Made by a program: the position numbers and the translations under genes. A stretch of DNA of 64,000 bases from Lacihabitans sp. LS3-19 (GTDB lineage Bacteria; Bacteroidota; Bacteroidia; Cytophagales; Spirosomataceae), in NCBI RefSeq assembly GCF_024343575.1, contig NZ_RJUA01000001.1, positions 186,001 through 250,000 on the forward strand. Reading direction: 5' to 3'. Positions 1-10,264 of the stretch are shown here, piece after piece. Numbering within the stretch: position 1 is the stretch's first letter; each line of letters begins with the position of its first letter. Below the pieces are notes generated by a model. The model saw only the letters and a program-made list of their open reading frames with translations, did not search any database and was not told where the DNA came from.

Positions 1-1451
1 ATGGTTACAAAAACGATGTGATAATAAACGAAGCTGGCGGAAAAAGCAATGCTTCGCTGGTAAATTACACAGGTATTCCAGCTGGTCAGCCAGGAGATTT
101 TACTTATGCGGCAGGAGTTTCTGCTCCAGCGGTGGTTCACATTAAAGCAAAGACGACAAGAACCGTAAGACAAATGCCGTCTATTTTCGATCAGTTTTTT
201 GGGATGGACGATGATGTTTTTGGAGGTCCTCGTACCCAAAACCAAGAGTCTTCAGGTTCTGGAGTTATCATTTCTGAAGATGGATATATAGTTACGAACA
301 ATCACGTAGTGGAAGGTGCAAGTGAACTTGAGGTGGTAACTTATAATAAAAGAGCATATACGGCGACCGTAATTGGTACTGACCCTTCGACAGATATTGC
401 AGTAATAAAAATTGAAGAAAAAAGATTGCCGGCCATAACTTTTGGAAATTCTGACGAGGTAAAAGTAGGCGAGTGGGTATTGGCAGTTGGTAATCCATTT
501 AATCTTGAGTCAACCGTTACAGCGGGTATCATCAGTGCTATTGGTAGAAATATCAATATTTTGGGGCAAAACAAACAAGGAAGAGGGCAGCAACAAGCTC
601 AAAAGCAAGATTCTCCGATTGAATCATTTATACAGACAGACGCAGCGGTAAACCCGGGCAATAGTGGAGGTGCATTGGTAAATCTAAGTGGTAATTTGAT
701 TGGAATAAACACGGCTATCGCTTCGCCAAACGGAGCTTATGCTGGATATGCTTTTGCAGTTCCATCTAGCATCGTTAAAAAAGTTTCTACTGATTTGATT
801 AAATTCGGAAACGTGCAGCGTGGATTTATTGGCTTAGCTCCTGTTGAGCTTAATAATAAAAATGCGAAAGAATTTGACTCTGATCTTGATGAAGGTATTT
901 ATGTTGCAGAAGTGCCTGACGACGGTGCTGCTAAAGATGCGGGTATCAAAAAAGGCGATGTAATAACCAAAGTGGATGGAATTGAAACTAAGTCTGAGCC
1001 TAAGTTTAGAGAATTGATAGGCAGAAAAAGACCAGGTGAAAAAGCTGTGTTAACAATAAATCGCGACGGAAAGGTAAAAGATTATACTGTAACTTTAAGG
1101 AATAATAAAGGAGGAGAAGGTATTGTTAAAAAAGACCCAGAGCTTGCTTCTGCTTTTGGAAAGTTAGGTATTGAATTGGAAGATATTTCTTCAAAAAACA
1201 AAGAGAAAATAGGCTTAAGAAATGGAGTAAGAATATCGGACATAAGAGAAGATGGATTTTTTGCCCAAAACACCAATATTGAGGCTGGATTTATTATTAC
1301 AAGAGTAGGAAATGCAAGGGTAAATTCTGTCAAAGAAGTAAAAGACCAGATAAATCAGGCAAAGAAAAATGGAGAAGAAGGCGTACTGATTTGTGGTGTT
1401 TATGAAGGAAGTACATCTAGAAACTATTGCGTAGGAATTCCGGTAGAATAA
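1..1451 (+). CDS. degP: HtrA/DegP-type periplasmic serine protease (5' partial)
   Basis: Envelope protease/chaperone of the HtrA (Do) family, which degrades misfolded exported proteins. The reading frame is open from the first bases, so the N-terminus and signal peptide lie outside the window; the GTG at 18 is not the true start because in-frame codons precede it. The trypsin-like triad is complete: His in TNNHVVEG (codon 303-305), Asp in STDIAVIKI (393-395) and Ser in NPGNSGGAL (663-665). An FFG-containing linker typical of the family precedes the protease core. Two PDZ domains follow, at about 830-1110 and 1150-1440. The protein ends CVGIPVE, just before a clear terminator, so it is the last gene of its transcript. 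Confidence 0.95.
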   Translation, partial: GYKNDVIINEAGGKSNASLVNYTGIPAGQPGDFTYAAGVSAPAVVHIKAKTTRTVRQMPSIFDQFFGMDDDVFGGPRTQNQESSGSGVIISEDGYIVTNNHVVEGASELEVVTYNKRAYTATVIGTDPSTDIAVIKIEEKRLPAITFGNSDEVKVGEWVLAVGNPFNLESTVTAGIISAIGRNINILGQNKQGRGQQQAQKQDSPIESFIQTDAAVNPGNSGGALVNLSGNLIGINTAIASPNGAYAGYAFAVPSSIVKKVSTDLIKFGNVQRGFIGLAPVELNNKNAKEFDSDLDEGIYVAEVPDDGAAKDAGIKKGDVITKVDGIETKSEPKFRELIGRKRPGEKAVLTINRDGKVKDYTVTLRNNKGGEGIVKKDPELASAFGKLGIELEDISSKNKEKIGLRNGVRISDIREDGFFAQNTNIEAGFIITRVGNARVNSVKEVKDQINQAKKNGEEGVLICGVYEGSTSRNYCVGIPVE

Positions 1452-1481
1452 TAAACTTTTTTGAATTAGAGATTTTTTTAC

Positions 1482-1520
1482 AAAAAGCTCGTTGGCAATT
1501 GCCTTCGGGCTTTTTTGTTT
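1482..1520 (+). terminator. Rho-independent terminator after degP
   Basis: AAAAAGCTCG pairs with CGGGCTTTTT (one G-U pair) around a loop, followed by a T-rich run. It lies 30 bp after the protease stop and before the Nramp gene, separating the two transcripts. Confidence 0.75.
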
Positions 1521-1561
1521 TTTCGAGTTAGAATTCTATTTTTATATAAAATTCAACCTTA

Positions 1562-2911
1562 ATGCAAAACGACCCCTATTTTCTGAGCCAAGAAAAAATC
1601 CTAATTCCACCAAAAACTTTTCGTGATAGATTAAAATATTTGGGGCCAAGTCTCATTCTTTCGGCGGCTATAGTGGGCTCTGGAGAATTGATAGCTACCA
1701 CTACACTCGGGGCTAAAGCAGGATTCGTTTGCTTTTGGATAATATTGGTAAGCTGTGCCGTTAAAGTTATGGTACAGTTGGAGTTCGGTAAACATACCGT
1801 TTCTACAGGTGAAACCTCTATGCAAATAATGTCGCAATTGCCTGGTCCCAAAATCAATAATACAAGATGGAGTGTGTGGTTAGTTTTTATAATTATGATA
1901 TTCAAATTGTTGCAAGTTGGTGGCATAGTAGGCGGTGTGGCCATTACGCTCAACATGGTATTTTCTCAAATTCCAGTCCCAGTTTTTGCTTTTTTAGTAG
2001 CAACCATGGGTGCCTTATTGGTGTACAAAGGCTATTACCAAAGCCTAGAAAAGCTTTCGCTTTTTATGATTGCCTTTTTTACGATTTTTACTTTTTCTTC
2101 CTTATATTTTTTAAAATATACAACGTATCAGATATCCTGGGAAAATATAAAAGAGGGCTTATCATTTAAACTTCCCAAAGCAGCTTTGGCTTTCGCATTT
2201 GGTGCGTTTGGCATTACCGGAGTGGGTGGTGATGAGATTATTCACTACAATTATTGGTGCCTCGAAAAAGGCTACGCTTCGCATGTAGGTCCAAGAGATG
2301 AATCAGAAGATTGGAAAAACAGAGTAGCTGGCTGGGTAAAAGTGATGCAATTGGATGCATTTTTAGCCATGTTGATTTATACCAGTGTCACGGCTGCATT
2401 TTATTTATTAGGAGCTGCGGTATTGCATCAACAAGCCACTTTGCCAGAGGGCTATCAGATGATCGAGGTCTTATCTCAAATGTTTACTGAAAGTTTGGGG
2501 CCTTGGTCAAAAGTGTTTTTTTTAGGAGGTGCTTTCGTGATTTTGTTTTCCACAGTTTTTGCAGCTTTGGCAGCTTGGACAAGGCAGTTTGCAGATATTT
2601 TTGGACAGATGCAATGGGTAGATTTTAGCAATATGGCCCAAAGGAAAAAATTGATAGCTCGACTTGCTTGGGTGTTGCCATTTCTTTGGGCTTTTTTGTT
2701 TGTTTTTATCAAACTGCCCATGATTATGGTAGTTTCGGGAGGAATAGTCGGCTCGTTTTTATTGATTTTAGTGCTTTGGGCTGTTATTTACAATAAATAT
2801 TTTAGAATGAATGACGTCCAGAAGTCCACAGGTTTTTATAATATTTTGCTTTGGATAAGTATTTGTTCCATCTTAGCGTTTTGTATTTATGGAATTTTAC
2901 AAATTTTCTAA
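1562..2911 (+). CDS. Nramp-related divalent metal transporter, atypical TM1 motif
   Basis: Polytopic inner-membrane protein of 449 residues with about 11 hydrophobic segments. Its start resembles Nramp/MntH proteins (YLGPSLILSAAIVGSGELIA), a family that moves Mn2+, Fe2+ or related cations with protons. The usual TM1 metal-binding DPGN is replaced by GSGE (residues 39-42), and the TM6 Met-Pro-His region reads TGVGGDE. The canonical ligands are therefore missing, as in divergent Nramp-related groups (some described as Mg2+ transporters). Substrate cannot be assigned. It sits 6 bp before the DUF3810 gene, so the two are probably co-transcribed. Confidence 0.8.
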   Translation: MQNDPYFLSQEKILIPPKTFRDRLKYLGPSLILSAAIVGSGELIATTTLGAKAGFVCFWIILVSCAVKVMVQLEFGKHTVSTGETSMQIMSQLPGPKINNTRWSVWLVFIIMIFKLLQVGGIVGGVAITLNMVFSQIPVPVFAFLVATMGALLVYKGYYQSLEKLSLFMIAFFTIFTFSSLYFLKYTTYQISWENIKEGLSFKLPKAALAFAFGAFGITGVGGDEIIHYNYWCLEKGYASHVGPRDESEDWKNRVAGWVKVMQLDAFLAMLIYTSVTAAFYLLGAAVLHQQATLPEGYQMIEVLSQMFTESLGPWSKVFFLGGAFVILFSTVFAALAAWTRQFADIFGQMQWVDFSNMAQRKKLIARLAWVLPFLWAFLFVFIKLPMIMVVSGGIVGSFLLILVLWAVIYNKYFRMNDVQKSTGFYNILLWISICSILAFCIYGILQIF

Positions 2912-2917
2912 CACTTT

Positions 2918-3994
2918 ATGAAAAACCTCGGCTGGAAAATTATCAGCATCATTCTTTTGCCCATTCAATTCGTATTTTTTAAAATTATTAGTTCAAATCC
3001 TGATTGGATTGAAGACTATTATTCTAGAAGATTTTTCAAAGGTTTATCTTCTTTTTTAAGAATTATTACTTCGCCTTTTAACTTTTCTATTGGATTGGTT
3101 TTGGTTTATATCCTCAGTTTTATTTTGGTTTTTTTCATTGTAAAAGAAATCACAAAATTGAGAAAAGGAGAAACCAATTTTAAAAGAATATTGATAAACG
3201 TATTGGCATATTTATCTCCTATTTATTTGTTTTTTATGCTTACTTGGGGACTTGCTTATCATAAAATGCCAATAGAAAAACTGATGCATTTAGATAAAAA
3301 AAACATTAAAGACCAAGAAGTTATAGATTTGTGTAAAACCTTGGTGGATTCAACCAACAAAAAAAGAAGTGCCCTGTCAGATGTACAAATAAGCAAAAGC
3401 TCTTTTGATGAAATTTTTGACGAAGCACCAGAAGCGTATACAAATTTGAAAGGTCAATTTCCGTTTTTAAATTATAAACATCCATCTATAAAAAAGGCCA
3501 CGGGAAGTAACCTTTTGGCTTACATGAGTACGAGTGGAGTTTATATGTTTCCATCAGGAGAAGCTAATGTTAACACGAATAATATGCTCTATGATGCACC
3601 TTATGTAACTACCCACGAAATGGCTCATCAATTGGGTTTTGCATCTGAGGATGAAGCCAATTTTTTAGCTTTTTTAGCATGCAAAAACCATCCAAATCCA
3701 CTTTTTCAGTATTCTGCATATTACGGAACAGTTTTTAGAGCATTAAACAAAGTTTGGGAAATAGACAGCACACAATCCAAAGAGCTTTATGGAAAACTAG
3801 ACCCTAAAGTCATAGCTGATAGAGAGAAAGAAAAAGCCGTCTGGATAAAATTCAGGAATCCTATTCAGAGATATATTGTAAGTCCATTTTATGATTTTTT
3901 TCTTAAATCCAACGGACAAGAGGAAGGTTCTAGAAGTTATGATTTGGTTTTGGACTTAATGGTGGCTGAGCGGAGGAAGGCTGGTCTTAGATAA
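2918..3994 (+). CDS. DUF3810 membrane protein with HExxH-type zinc site
   Basis: 358 residues. The N-terminal part has about three hydrophobic segments (residues 7-20, 55-78 and 92-112), followed by a soluble domain holding HEMAH (residues 233-237) in THEMAHQLGF and then EDEANFLAFLAC. HExxH plus a downstream Glu is a gluzincin-like metal site, matching the DUF3810 family of Bacteroidota, whose function is unknown. It likely faces the periplasm and may be a membrane-anchored metallopeptidase. It follows the Nramp gene by 6 bp and is followed by the large repeat region. Confidence 0.8.
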   Translation: MKNLGWKIISIILLPIQFVFFKIISSNPDWIEDYYSRRFFKGLSSFLRIITSPFNFSIGLVLVYILSFILVFFIVKEITKLRKGETNFKRILINVLAYLSPIYLFFMLTWGLAYHKMPIEKLMHLDKKNIKDQEVIDLCKTLVDSTNKKRSALSDVQISKSSFDEIFDEAPEAYTNLKGQFPFLNYKHPSIKKATGSNLLAYMSTSGVYMFPSGEANVNTNNMLYDAPYVTTHEMAHQLGFASEDEANFLAFLACKNHPNPLFQYSAYYGTVFRALNKVWEIDSTQSKELYGKLDPKVIADREKEKAVWIKFRNPIQRYIVSPFYDFFLKSNGQEEGSRSYDLVLDLMVAERRKAGLR

Positions 3995-4043
3995 TTCTTT
4001 TTAATAAGGGAGAGGCTTATAATTGTAAGATATTGCTTAAAAT

Positions 4044-4320
4044 GATTTCGCTCTTTCAGAGCTTTTTGGATGTTTTACTATTTAGTATTATATAATCGGG
4101 CTTTGTCCAATTTAATCGGGCTTTGCCCTATTTTGATTGATTTCGCTCTTTCAGAGCTTTTTGGATGTTTTATTATATAGTTGGGTTTTGTCTAATTTAA
4201 TCGGGCTTTGCCCAATTTTCTTCGATTTCGCTCTTTCAGAGCTTTTATGGTTTTTTCTATTTGGTATCAAATAATTGTGTTTTCCCAATTTTCTTTTATT
4301 TCGCTCTTTCAGACCTTTTA
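4044..4320 (-). repeat. Left arm of an inverted intergenic repeat array
   Basis: Four diverged copies of a unit whose core reads GATTTCGCTCTTTCAGAGCT begin at about 4044, 4139, 4224 and 4298 (periods about 95, 85 and 74). Between cores lie repeats of AATCGGGCTTTGCCCAATTT. The core is the reverse complement of the core in the right arm (AAGCCCTGAAAGGGCGAAAT), so the two arms point in opposite directions. No gene is visible between 3995 and 5083. Confidence 0.8.
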
Positions 4321-4418
4321 TAATTTAACCTTATTTGTATTAAACAAGAGGATTTTTTTTGCTTAATATTTTTATAAAAGTATGAATATCAGCTCTTAAT
4401 TTATAAAATTTATGTTAT

Positions 4419-4845
4419 TCGGTCTAAGTTGCAAGGTATTGAAATAATCAAAGTAAAGCATTGAAAGTGCAGAATTTCCAAGCTTAGTTTATTCGGCTTA
4501 AGGTGACATATATAATAATAATCTAAGTAAAGCACTGAAAGGGCGGAATCACCAAACTTAGCTTATTCCGCCTGATTTGAAATTTTCGGTCATTATCAAA
4601 TTCAAGCACTAAAAAGCCGAAAATTCCTAAACTTAGGCCAACCAACTTGGGTATAAGAAATATACATAATCAAAGGCAAACCCTGAAAGAGCCAAAGCAA
4701 AACCTTAGGCCAATTAGCTTGGGAATAAGAAATATCCAACATAAAAATTAAGCCCTGAAAGGGCAATATCACTAAACTTAGGCAAACCAGCCTAAGTTTG
4801 TAATATATAATCATAATCTAAGTCAAGCCCTGAAAGGGCGAAATC
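4419..4845 (+). repeat. Right arm of an inverted ~74-bp tandem repeat array
   Basis: Six imperfect direct repeats with cores at about 4456, 4530, 4603, 4678, 4751 and 4824, a period of 73-75 bp. The core is itself a small hairpin (GCCCT-GAA-AGGGC). The segment between cores is also conserved and forms a second hairpin, best seen as AAACTTAGGC (4774-4783) against GCCTAAGTTT (4790-4799). Because the inter-core sequence is homologous between units, this is a decayed tandem repeat and not a CRISPR array. About 240 bp of plain AT-rich DNA follow before uvrA. Confidence 0.8.
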
Positions 4846-5083
4846 ATTTTTTCGAAATAATAACAATCAGGAACTACTTTCGATATTCTTTCTAATGAAC
4901 CCAAATTTTGGTATTTCATTCCTAGAAAAATTTCTCCTAAATCCTTCTTCTTTGTGCTTTTTAATTCGTTTTCGTCCTCTATTTTTTTTAGCAAAATCCT
5001 CTTATATTTTTAGTGCAAATAAACATTCTAGCTATTTTTTGGTTAATTTTGAGGTTCTTACAATTTTCAGAAAATAATCAACA

Positions 5084-7927
5084 GTGGTAGATAAAAAACT
5101 CAACGACGTAGAGCTTACAGGACATGAACAAATTGAGGTTTACGGTGCTCGTGAACACAATCTCAAGAACATAGATGTGGTAATTCCTCGCAATAAACTG
5201 GTGGTAATAACAGGTATCAGTGGTAGCGGAAAATCGTCTTTGGCATTTGATACAATCTATGCCGAAGGCCAGAGGAGGTACATGGAGAGTTTTTCTGCAT
5301 ATGCCCGAAGTTTTATTGGGGACATGGAGCGGCCAGATGTGGACAAAATCAACGGTCTTTCACCTGTTATTTCAATAGAACAAAAAACCACCTCTCGAAA
5401 CCCTCGTTCTACAGTAGGTACAACTACAGAGATTTATGACTTTCTGAGATTATTGTTTGCTAGGGTCGGAATTGCCTATAGCTATGTTACGGGCAAACCC
5501 ATGGTGAAACAAACACAGGATCAGATCATTGAGCAAATTTTTGATCAATATGCTGGTAAAAAAGTAAGTATTTTAGCTCCATTAGTAAAAGGAAGAAAAG
5601 GGCACTATCGGGAGCTTTTTGTGCAGATTGCTAAAATGGGTTATCAAAAAGTAAGAGTTGATAATGAAGTGTTGGATGTGAGTCCAAAAATGCAGTTGGA
5701 TAGATACAAAATCCATGATATTGAGATAGTAGTAGATAGGGTAATTCCGAAAACGGAAGACAGATTTAGAATCAGTCAGTCGGTAGGTACAGCACTGAAA
5801 CTAGGAAAAGGGTCGGTTTTATTATTGGATGAAAAAAACAATGTGCAGTATTTGTCCCAAAACCTTACTGACCCAGAGGCGGGAATAAGTTATGAAGACC
5901 CTTCTCCAAATTCGTTCTCATTTAATTCACCTTATGGTGCTTGTCCGTCTTGCAACGGAATGGGCATTGTGGAGGAAATAACAGAAGAATCCATAATTCC
6001 TGATAGAAGCCTGTCAATTACTCGTGGAGGAATAGCTCCATTAGGCGAATACCGAGACCTTTGGATTTTCAAACAGATTGAAATCATTCTTAAAAGTTAT
6101 AAATCTTCGATAAGTGTACCTATAGAAAAAATTCCAGAGGAAGCACTAAAAACGATTCTGTATGGTAGCGACGAACCAGTGGCGGTACCCTCTAAAAAAT
6201 ATCCCGGAACAGATTGGAATACTAGTTTTGAGGGAATAATGAATTTCTTGAAAAAACAACAAGACTCTGATTCTGACAAAATCCAAGATTGGTTGAAGGA
6301 TTTTATGCTCATAAAAACTTGTGATGAGTGTAATGGACAACGATTGAGAAAAGAGTCTTTGCATTTTTTGATAGACGATAAAAACATTGCCCAATTATCT
6401 GAAATGGACATTTCGGATCTGGCAGATTGGTTTGCTGATATCGAAAAAAGACTCAACGACAGACAAAATGTAATAGCCGTAGAAATCCTCAAGGAAATAA
6501 AAAAGCGAATCGGGTTTTTGTTTGGTATTGGACTAGATTATCTTACACTTAATCGACCTTTGAAAACCCTTTCGGGTGGAGAAGCTCAAAGGATAAGATT
6601 GGCTACCCAGATAGGTACGCAGTTGGTTGGAGTACTTTACATAATGGACGAGCCGAGTATAGGTTTGCATCAACGTGACAACGTAAAACTTATCACGGCA
6701 TTGAAAGATTTGCGTGATTTGGGCAATACTGTTTTGGTTGTTGAACACGACAAAGACATGATGCTGGAGTCTGACTACATTCTAGATATTGGTCCGGGAG
6801 CAGGTAGACATGGCGGCAAAGTAGTGAGTTATGGAACACCAGATGAATTTATAGAGAAAGGCGGAATCACAGCGGATTACTTAAGTGACAGAGTTAGCAT
6901 AGAAGTTCCCAAAAAGAGGAGGGAAGGCAATGGTCTTTTTCTTAGCATAAAAGGAGCTACTGGACATAACTTGAAAAACGTAAACCTCAAACTTCCACTT
7001 GGAAAAATCACAAGTGTGACGGGTGTGAGTGGAAGTGGAAAGTCGTCTTTGATACACGAAACCTTGTTTCCGATTCTCAATCATCATTTTTTTAGAGCAA
7101 AAAAAGAACCTTTGGCCTACAAAAAAGTAGAGGGTTTGGAGCATATAGACAAAGTAATAGAAGTAGACCAGTCGCCGATTGGACGTACGCCGAGGAGTAA
7201 TCCGGCTACTTATACAGGTATGTTTTCAGATATCAGAACCTTGTATGCCGAGTTGCCAGAATCTAAGATTAGAGGGTACAAGCCAGGTCGTTTTTCATTC
7301 AATGTGAAAGGCGGTAGATGCGAAACTTGTGAAGGAGCTGGAATGAAAAAAATAGAGATGGATTTCCTTCCTGACGTGCACGTGCAGTGTGAAACCTGCA
7401 AAGGAAAGCGATTTAACCGTGAAACTTTGGAGGTAAGATTTAAAGGAAAATCTATTGCGGATGTCTTAGATATGACTGTTGAGGAGGCGATTCCATTTTT
7501 CGAAGTGCAGCCAAGAATCAACCGCAAGGTGCAAATATTGAATGATGTTGGCCTTGGTTATATAACTCTTGGGCAGCATGCTACTACGCTTTCGGGTGGC
7601 GAAGCCCAGCGAGTGAAACTCTCAGAGGAACTTTCAAAAAAAGACACTGGAAAGACACTTTATATTTTAGATGAACCTACCACAGGTCTTCATTTTCAGG
7701 ATATTAGAAAACTACTGGATGTAATCCAAAAATTGGCAGATAAAGGGAATACCATTTTGATAATTGAACACAATATGGACGTAATCAAAATCTCTGATCA
7801 CGTTATAGACATTGGACCAGAAGGTGGAAACAAAGGTGGGAATATTGTCGCCGAAGGCACTCCTGAGCAAGTGGCGAAAGTAAAAGGAAGTTATACTGGG
7901 TTTTTCTTGAAAAAAGAAATGGCATAA
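5084..7927 (+). CDS. uvrA: Excinuclease ABC subunit A (UvrA)
   Basis: DNA-damage recognition ATPase of nucleotide excision repair; 947 residues, normal family length. It has the duplicated ABC architecture: Walker [10 protein letters not shown] at residues 44-52 and GVSGSGKSS in the second half, signatures [12 protein letters not shown] and [12 protein letters not shown], and zinc-finger CxxC pairs in [24 protein letters not shown] and CETCKGKR. The start is GTG at 5084, chosen because the [13 protein letters not shown] lead-in directly precedes the conserved [13 protein letters not shown]. The following methyltransferase begins 1 bp after the stop, suggesting translational coupling. Confidence 0.97.
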   Translation: MVDKKLNDVELTGHEQIEVYGAREHNLKNIDVVIPRNKLVVITGISGSGKSSLAFDTIYAEGQRRYMESFSAYARSFIGDMERPDVDKINGLSPVISIEQKTTSRNPRSTVGTTTEIYDFLRLLFARVGIAYSYVTGKPMVKQTQDQIIEQIFDQYAGKKVSILAPLVKGRKGHYRELFVQIAKMGYQKVRVDNEVLDVSPKMQLDRYKIHDIEIVVDRVIPKTEDRFRISQSVGTALKLGKGSVLLLDEKNNVQYLSQNLTDPEAGISYEDPSPNSFSFNSPYGACPSCNGMGIVEEITEESIIPDRSLSITRGGIAPLGEYRDLWIFKQIEIILKSYKSSISVPIEKIPEEALKTILYGSDEPVAVPSKKYPGTDWNTSFEGIMNFLKKQQDSDSDKIQDWLKDFMLIKTCDECNGQRLRKESLHFLIDDKNIAQLSEMDISDLADWFADIEKRLNDRQNVIAVEILKEIKKRIGFLFGIGLDYLTLNRPLKTLSGGEAQRIRLATQIGTQLVGVLYIMDEPSIGLHQRDNVKLITALKDLRDLGNTVLVVEHDKDMMLESDYILDIGPGAGRHGGKVVSYGTPDEFIEKGGITADYLSDRVSIEVPKKRREGNGLFLSIKGATGHNLKNVNLKLPLGKITSVTGVSGSGKSSLIHETLFPILNHHFFRAKKEPLAYKKVEGLEHIDKVIEVDQSPIGRTPRSNPATYTGMFSDIRTLYAELPESKIRGYKPGRFSFNVKGGRCETCEGAGMKKIEMDFLPDVHVQCETCKGKRFNRETLEVRFKGKSIADVLDMTVEEAIPFFEVQPRINRKVQILNDVGLGYITLGQHATTLSGGEAQRVKLSEELSKKDTGKTLYILDEPTTGLHFQDIRKLLDVIQKLADKGNTILIIEHNMDVIKISDHVIDIGPEGGNKGGNIVAEGTPEQVAKVKGSYTGFFLKKEMA

Positions 7928-7928
7928 A

Positions 7929-8573
7929 TTGAAACCTTTCCAATACATACCTGCTTTAAAATATCATTTTTTTACACCGATTTACGACTGGTTTATTGGC
8001 TTGACTATGCCAGAGGTTAAAGTAAAAACTAAAGCGATAGAATATTTAGAAATTAAGCCTTTCGAAAAGGTGTTGGATTTCGGATGTGGTACAGCTACGG
8101 CTTTGATTTTGGCGAAAAATCTCGTTCCAGACGCTGAAATTACAGGCTTTGATGTAGATGAAAAAATAATGAAAATTGCTCAAAATAAAGTAGACAAATC
8201 AAACCAAAAAATTAATCTAGTTTGTTTATATTCAAACACTTTGCCATTTTCAGACAATTATTTTGACAAGATTTTTTCTACTTGGGTTTTTCACCATTTA
8301 AATTCTGAAGAAAAACTGCAAGCTTTCAAAGAACTAAGAAGAGTATTAAAACCAGAAGGCAAAATGCTCATAGCAGACTGGGGAGCTCCGCAGAATTTTT
8401 TGATGAAAATATTATTTACGATTCTTCAGGTTTTTGATAATTTTGAAACTACTGCTCATAATAAAAAAGGCTTGTTGCCAAACACAATGTTAAATGGGGG
8501 TTTTGAAACGGTTGAAGAAATAGGTTTTCAAAACACTATAATGGGTACTTTAAGATATTGGAAAGTGTCTTAG
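7929..8573 (+). CDS. Class I SAM-dependent methyltransferase
   Basis: 214 residues. Motif I is VLDFGCGTA (residues 48-56), followed by an acidic strand end (GFDVDE), LPFSDNYFDKIFSTWVFHHL-type motif IV and a post-motif with RRVLKPEGKMLIADWG. This is the UbiE/COQ5-like Methyltransf_11 pattern; the substrate is unknown. It starts with TTG at 7929, one base after the uvrA stop. The next in-frame ATG (Met28) would still keep motif I but lose an aromatic N-terminus (FFTPIYDWFIG) usual in this subgroup. Transcription is probably from uvrA. Confidence 0.85.
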   Translation: MKPFQYIPALKYHFFTPIYDWFIGLTMPEVKVKTKAIEYLEIKPFEKVLDFGCGTATALILAKNLVPDAEITGFDVDEKIMKIAQNKVDKSNQKINLVCLYSNTLPFSDNYFDKIFSTWVFHHLNSEEKLQAFKELRRVLKPEGKMLIADWGAPQNFLMKILFTILQVFDNFETTAHNKKGLLPNTMLNGGFETVEEIGFQNTIMGTLRYWKVS

Positions 8574-8600
8574 AAGTACTTTTTAAAGACTCAAATTCTT

Positions 8601-9212
8601 TTATTTAAATAGTAGCAAATATATTGCGACCAAAACCAATACGGAGCCTACTATACGGTTGGCAAAAGCAATGGTTTTTTCTTTCAATAGAGGTGAGAAT
8701 TTATCTGCTAGTCGTACTTTAATAAGGTCGCAAGAAAATGTTGTAAGCACAATAAATATGAATGCAATAACTGTTTGAATTTGAGTAAAATTACTTTTGC
8801 TAACTAAGGCTCCCGATGTAACAAACCAAAAAACGAAAACACTTGGGTTCAAGCCATTGAAAACAAATCCTTTAGCTATATTTTTTAATTTGTCTTTGGA
8901 ACTAATTTCAACTTTATCTTTTATATTAATTTTAGTTTTTTTGAAAATAGTGTAAAGTCCGTAAACCAATATGAAAACCCCAGCCAAGCTTTTGGAGGTG
9001 TTTATAAAAGAGAGGTCATGTATAAAAAAATGAATGCTTAAATAAGCAACACTAAGATAAACGATATCATTAATCGCAACGCCCATTGCCAAATAACTAG
9101 CCGATATTTTGCCTTCTTGTAAGCTGGTATTTACAAGAAACAAAAAATAAGGACCGATAGATATAGCTATACCTAGACCTATCGAAATACCTGTAATTAT
9201 TGCAAAAAACAT
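8601..9212 (-). CDS. LysE/RhtB-family amino-acid exporter
   Basis: 203-residue membrane protein with six hydrophobic segments and the LysE-type N-terminus (GISIGLGIAISIGPYFLFLV, with the family's Gly-Pro). The family exports amino acids or similar small metabolites through the inner membrane; the substrate is not predictable here. It is convergent with the methyltransferase (27-bp gap) and divergent from the pseudouridine synthase, so it forms a single-gene transcript. Confidence 0.85.
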   Translation of the reverse strand: MFFAIITGISIGLGIAISIGPYFLFLVNTSLQEGKISASYLAMGVAINDIVYLSVAYLSIHFFIHDLSFINTSKSLAGVFILVYGLYTIFKKTKINIKDKVEISSKDKLKNIAKGFVFNGLNPSVFVFWFVTSGALVSKSNFTQIQTVIAFIFIVLTTFSCDLIKVRLADKFSPLLKEKTIAFANRIVGSVLVLVAIYLLLFK

Positions 9213-9337
9213 ATTTAGATATTTATGTGGTAGTTTCTGAAAATTAAATCGTCAGCTCTCTAAAATAGTATAATTCGTGCAAAGAAACAATGCATTTAAA
9301 CTAATACAATTACTTTTACATAAAAATAGTAAATCGA

Positions 9338-10252
9338 ATGAGGCAAGAAGGAAGAGGAAAGAAGCAATTTAAACCCAAAACACTAGCTCCTTTGAAGTTT
9401 GAGGTGGAAATAGAATCAGAACTTTTGATATTTCTTTTGGCCAAATTGCCTCAAAAAAGCCGAAATAACGTAAAGGTATTGTTGAGAGACAAAAATATTT
9501 ATGTTGATGGCGAAGTCATTAGCCAGTACAATCATGTTTTGAAAATTGGCCAAAAAGTAGAAATTAAATGGGAAAAACGACCAGAAGAACAAAAACTTCG
9601 AGGAATAAAGATAATTTTTGAGGATCAATACTTGGTAGTTATTGAGAAAGAGGCAGGTGTGTTATCTATAGCTACAGACAAACAAAAAGAAAATACAGCC
9701 TACAGTGTTTTGAGTGAATATCTTAAGAAACAAGACCCCGCAAACCGGATTTTTGTAGTACATCGCTTAGACAAAGACACTTCAGGTATAATGATGTACG
9801 CCAAAAGTCAGAAAATACAGAAAACACTGCAAGAATCATGGAACGAGAACATTTTGGAACGAACATATATTGCGGTAGTAGAAGGTAAAGTAGAAAAACC
9901 TGTGGGCAAGATTATTTCTTATTTGGTCGAAAGTAAAGCATTGATTATGTATTCATCACAAAACCCCGAGCTAGGCCAAAAAGCGATAACCTATTATGAG
10001 ACCCTAAAAACCTCAAAGCATCATAGTCTTTTACAAGTAAATCTTGAAACCGGCCGTAAAAATCAGATACGCGTTCACATGCAAGATCTAGGACACTCTG
10101 TTATCGGCGACGCCAAATACGGTGCCGCCACCAATCCCATCAAGCGACTAGGTCTACATGCCTTAGTTTTGGCTTTTAAGCATCCCGTTTCTAAAGAAGC
10201 CATGCGATTTGAGTCAGAGATGCCGGAGGTGTTTTTGGGCTTGTTTAAGTGA
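9338..10252 (+). CDS. RluA-family pseudouridine synthase
   Basis: 304 residues. An S4-like N-terminal RNA-binding region (residues 25-80) is followed by the pseudouridine synthase domain with VVHRLDKDTSGIM, where Asp145 is the expected catalytic aspartate. GRKNQIRVHMQDLGHSVIGD near the C-terminus is the usual RluA motif III. It isomerises uridine in rRNA or tRNA; the exact target (RluC, RluD or other) cannot be told. It ends 12 bp from the convergent fibre-like gene. Confidence 0.93.
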   Translation: MRQEGRGKKQFKPKTLAPLKFEVEIESELLIFLLAKLPQKSRNNVKVLLRDKNIYVDGEVISQYNHVLKIGQKVEIKWEKRPEEQKLRGIKIIFEDQYLVVIEKEAGVLSIATDKQKENTAYSVLSEYLKKQDPANRIFVVHRLDKDTSGIMMYAKSQKIQKTLQESWNENILERTYIAVVEGKVEKPVGKIISYLVESKALIMYSSQNPELGQKAITYYETLKTSKHHSLLQVNLETGRKNQIRVHMQDLGHSVIGDAKYGAATNPIKRLGLHALVLAFKHPVSKEAMRFESEMPEVFLGLFK

Positions 10253-10264
10253 CAATTAAATAAA

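Noticed and set aside
4044-4845. CRISPR array, because of the regular 73-75 bp period
   Set aside because: Repeats are imperfect, the supposed spacers are homologous to each other, the array flips orientation in the middle, and no cas gene is near.
4895-5077. 60-codon frame before uvrA
   Set aside because: Low-complexity Phe/Ser/Leu translation of AT-rich DNA, ending 6 bp before the uvrA GTG; no signal or motif supports it.
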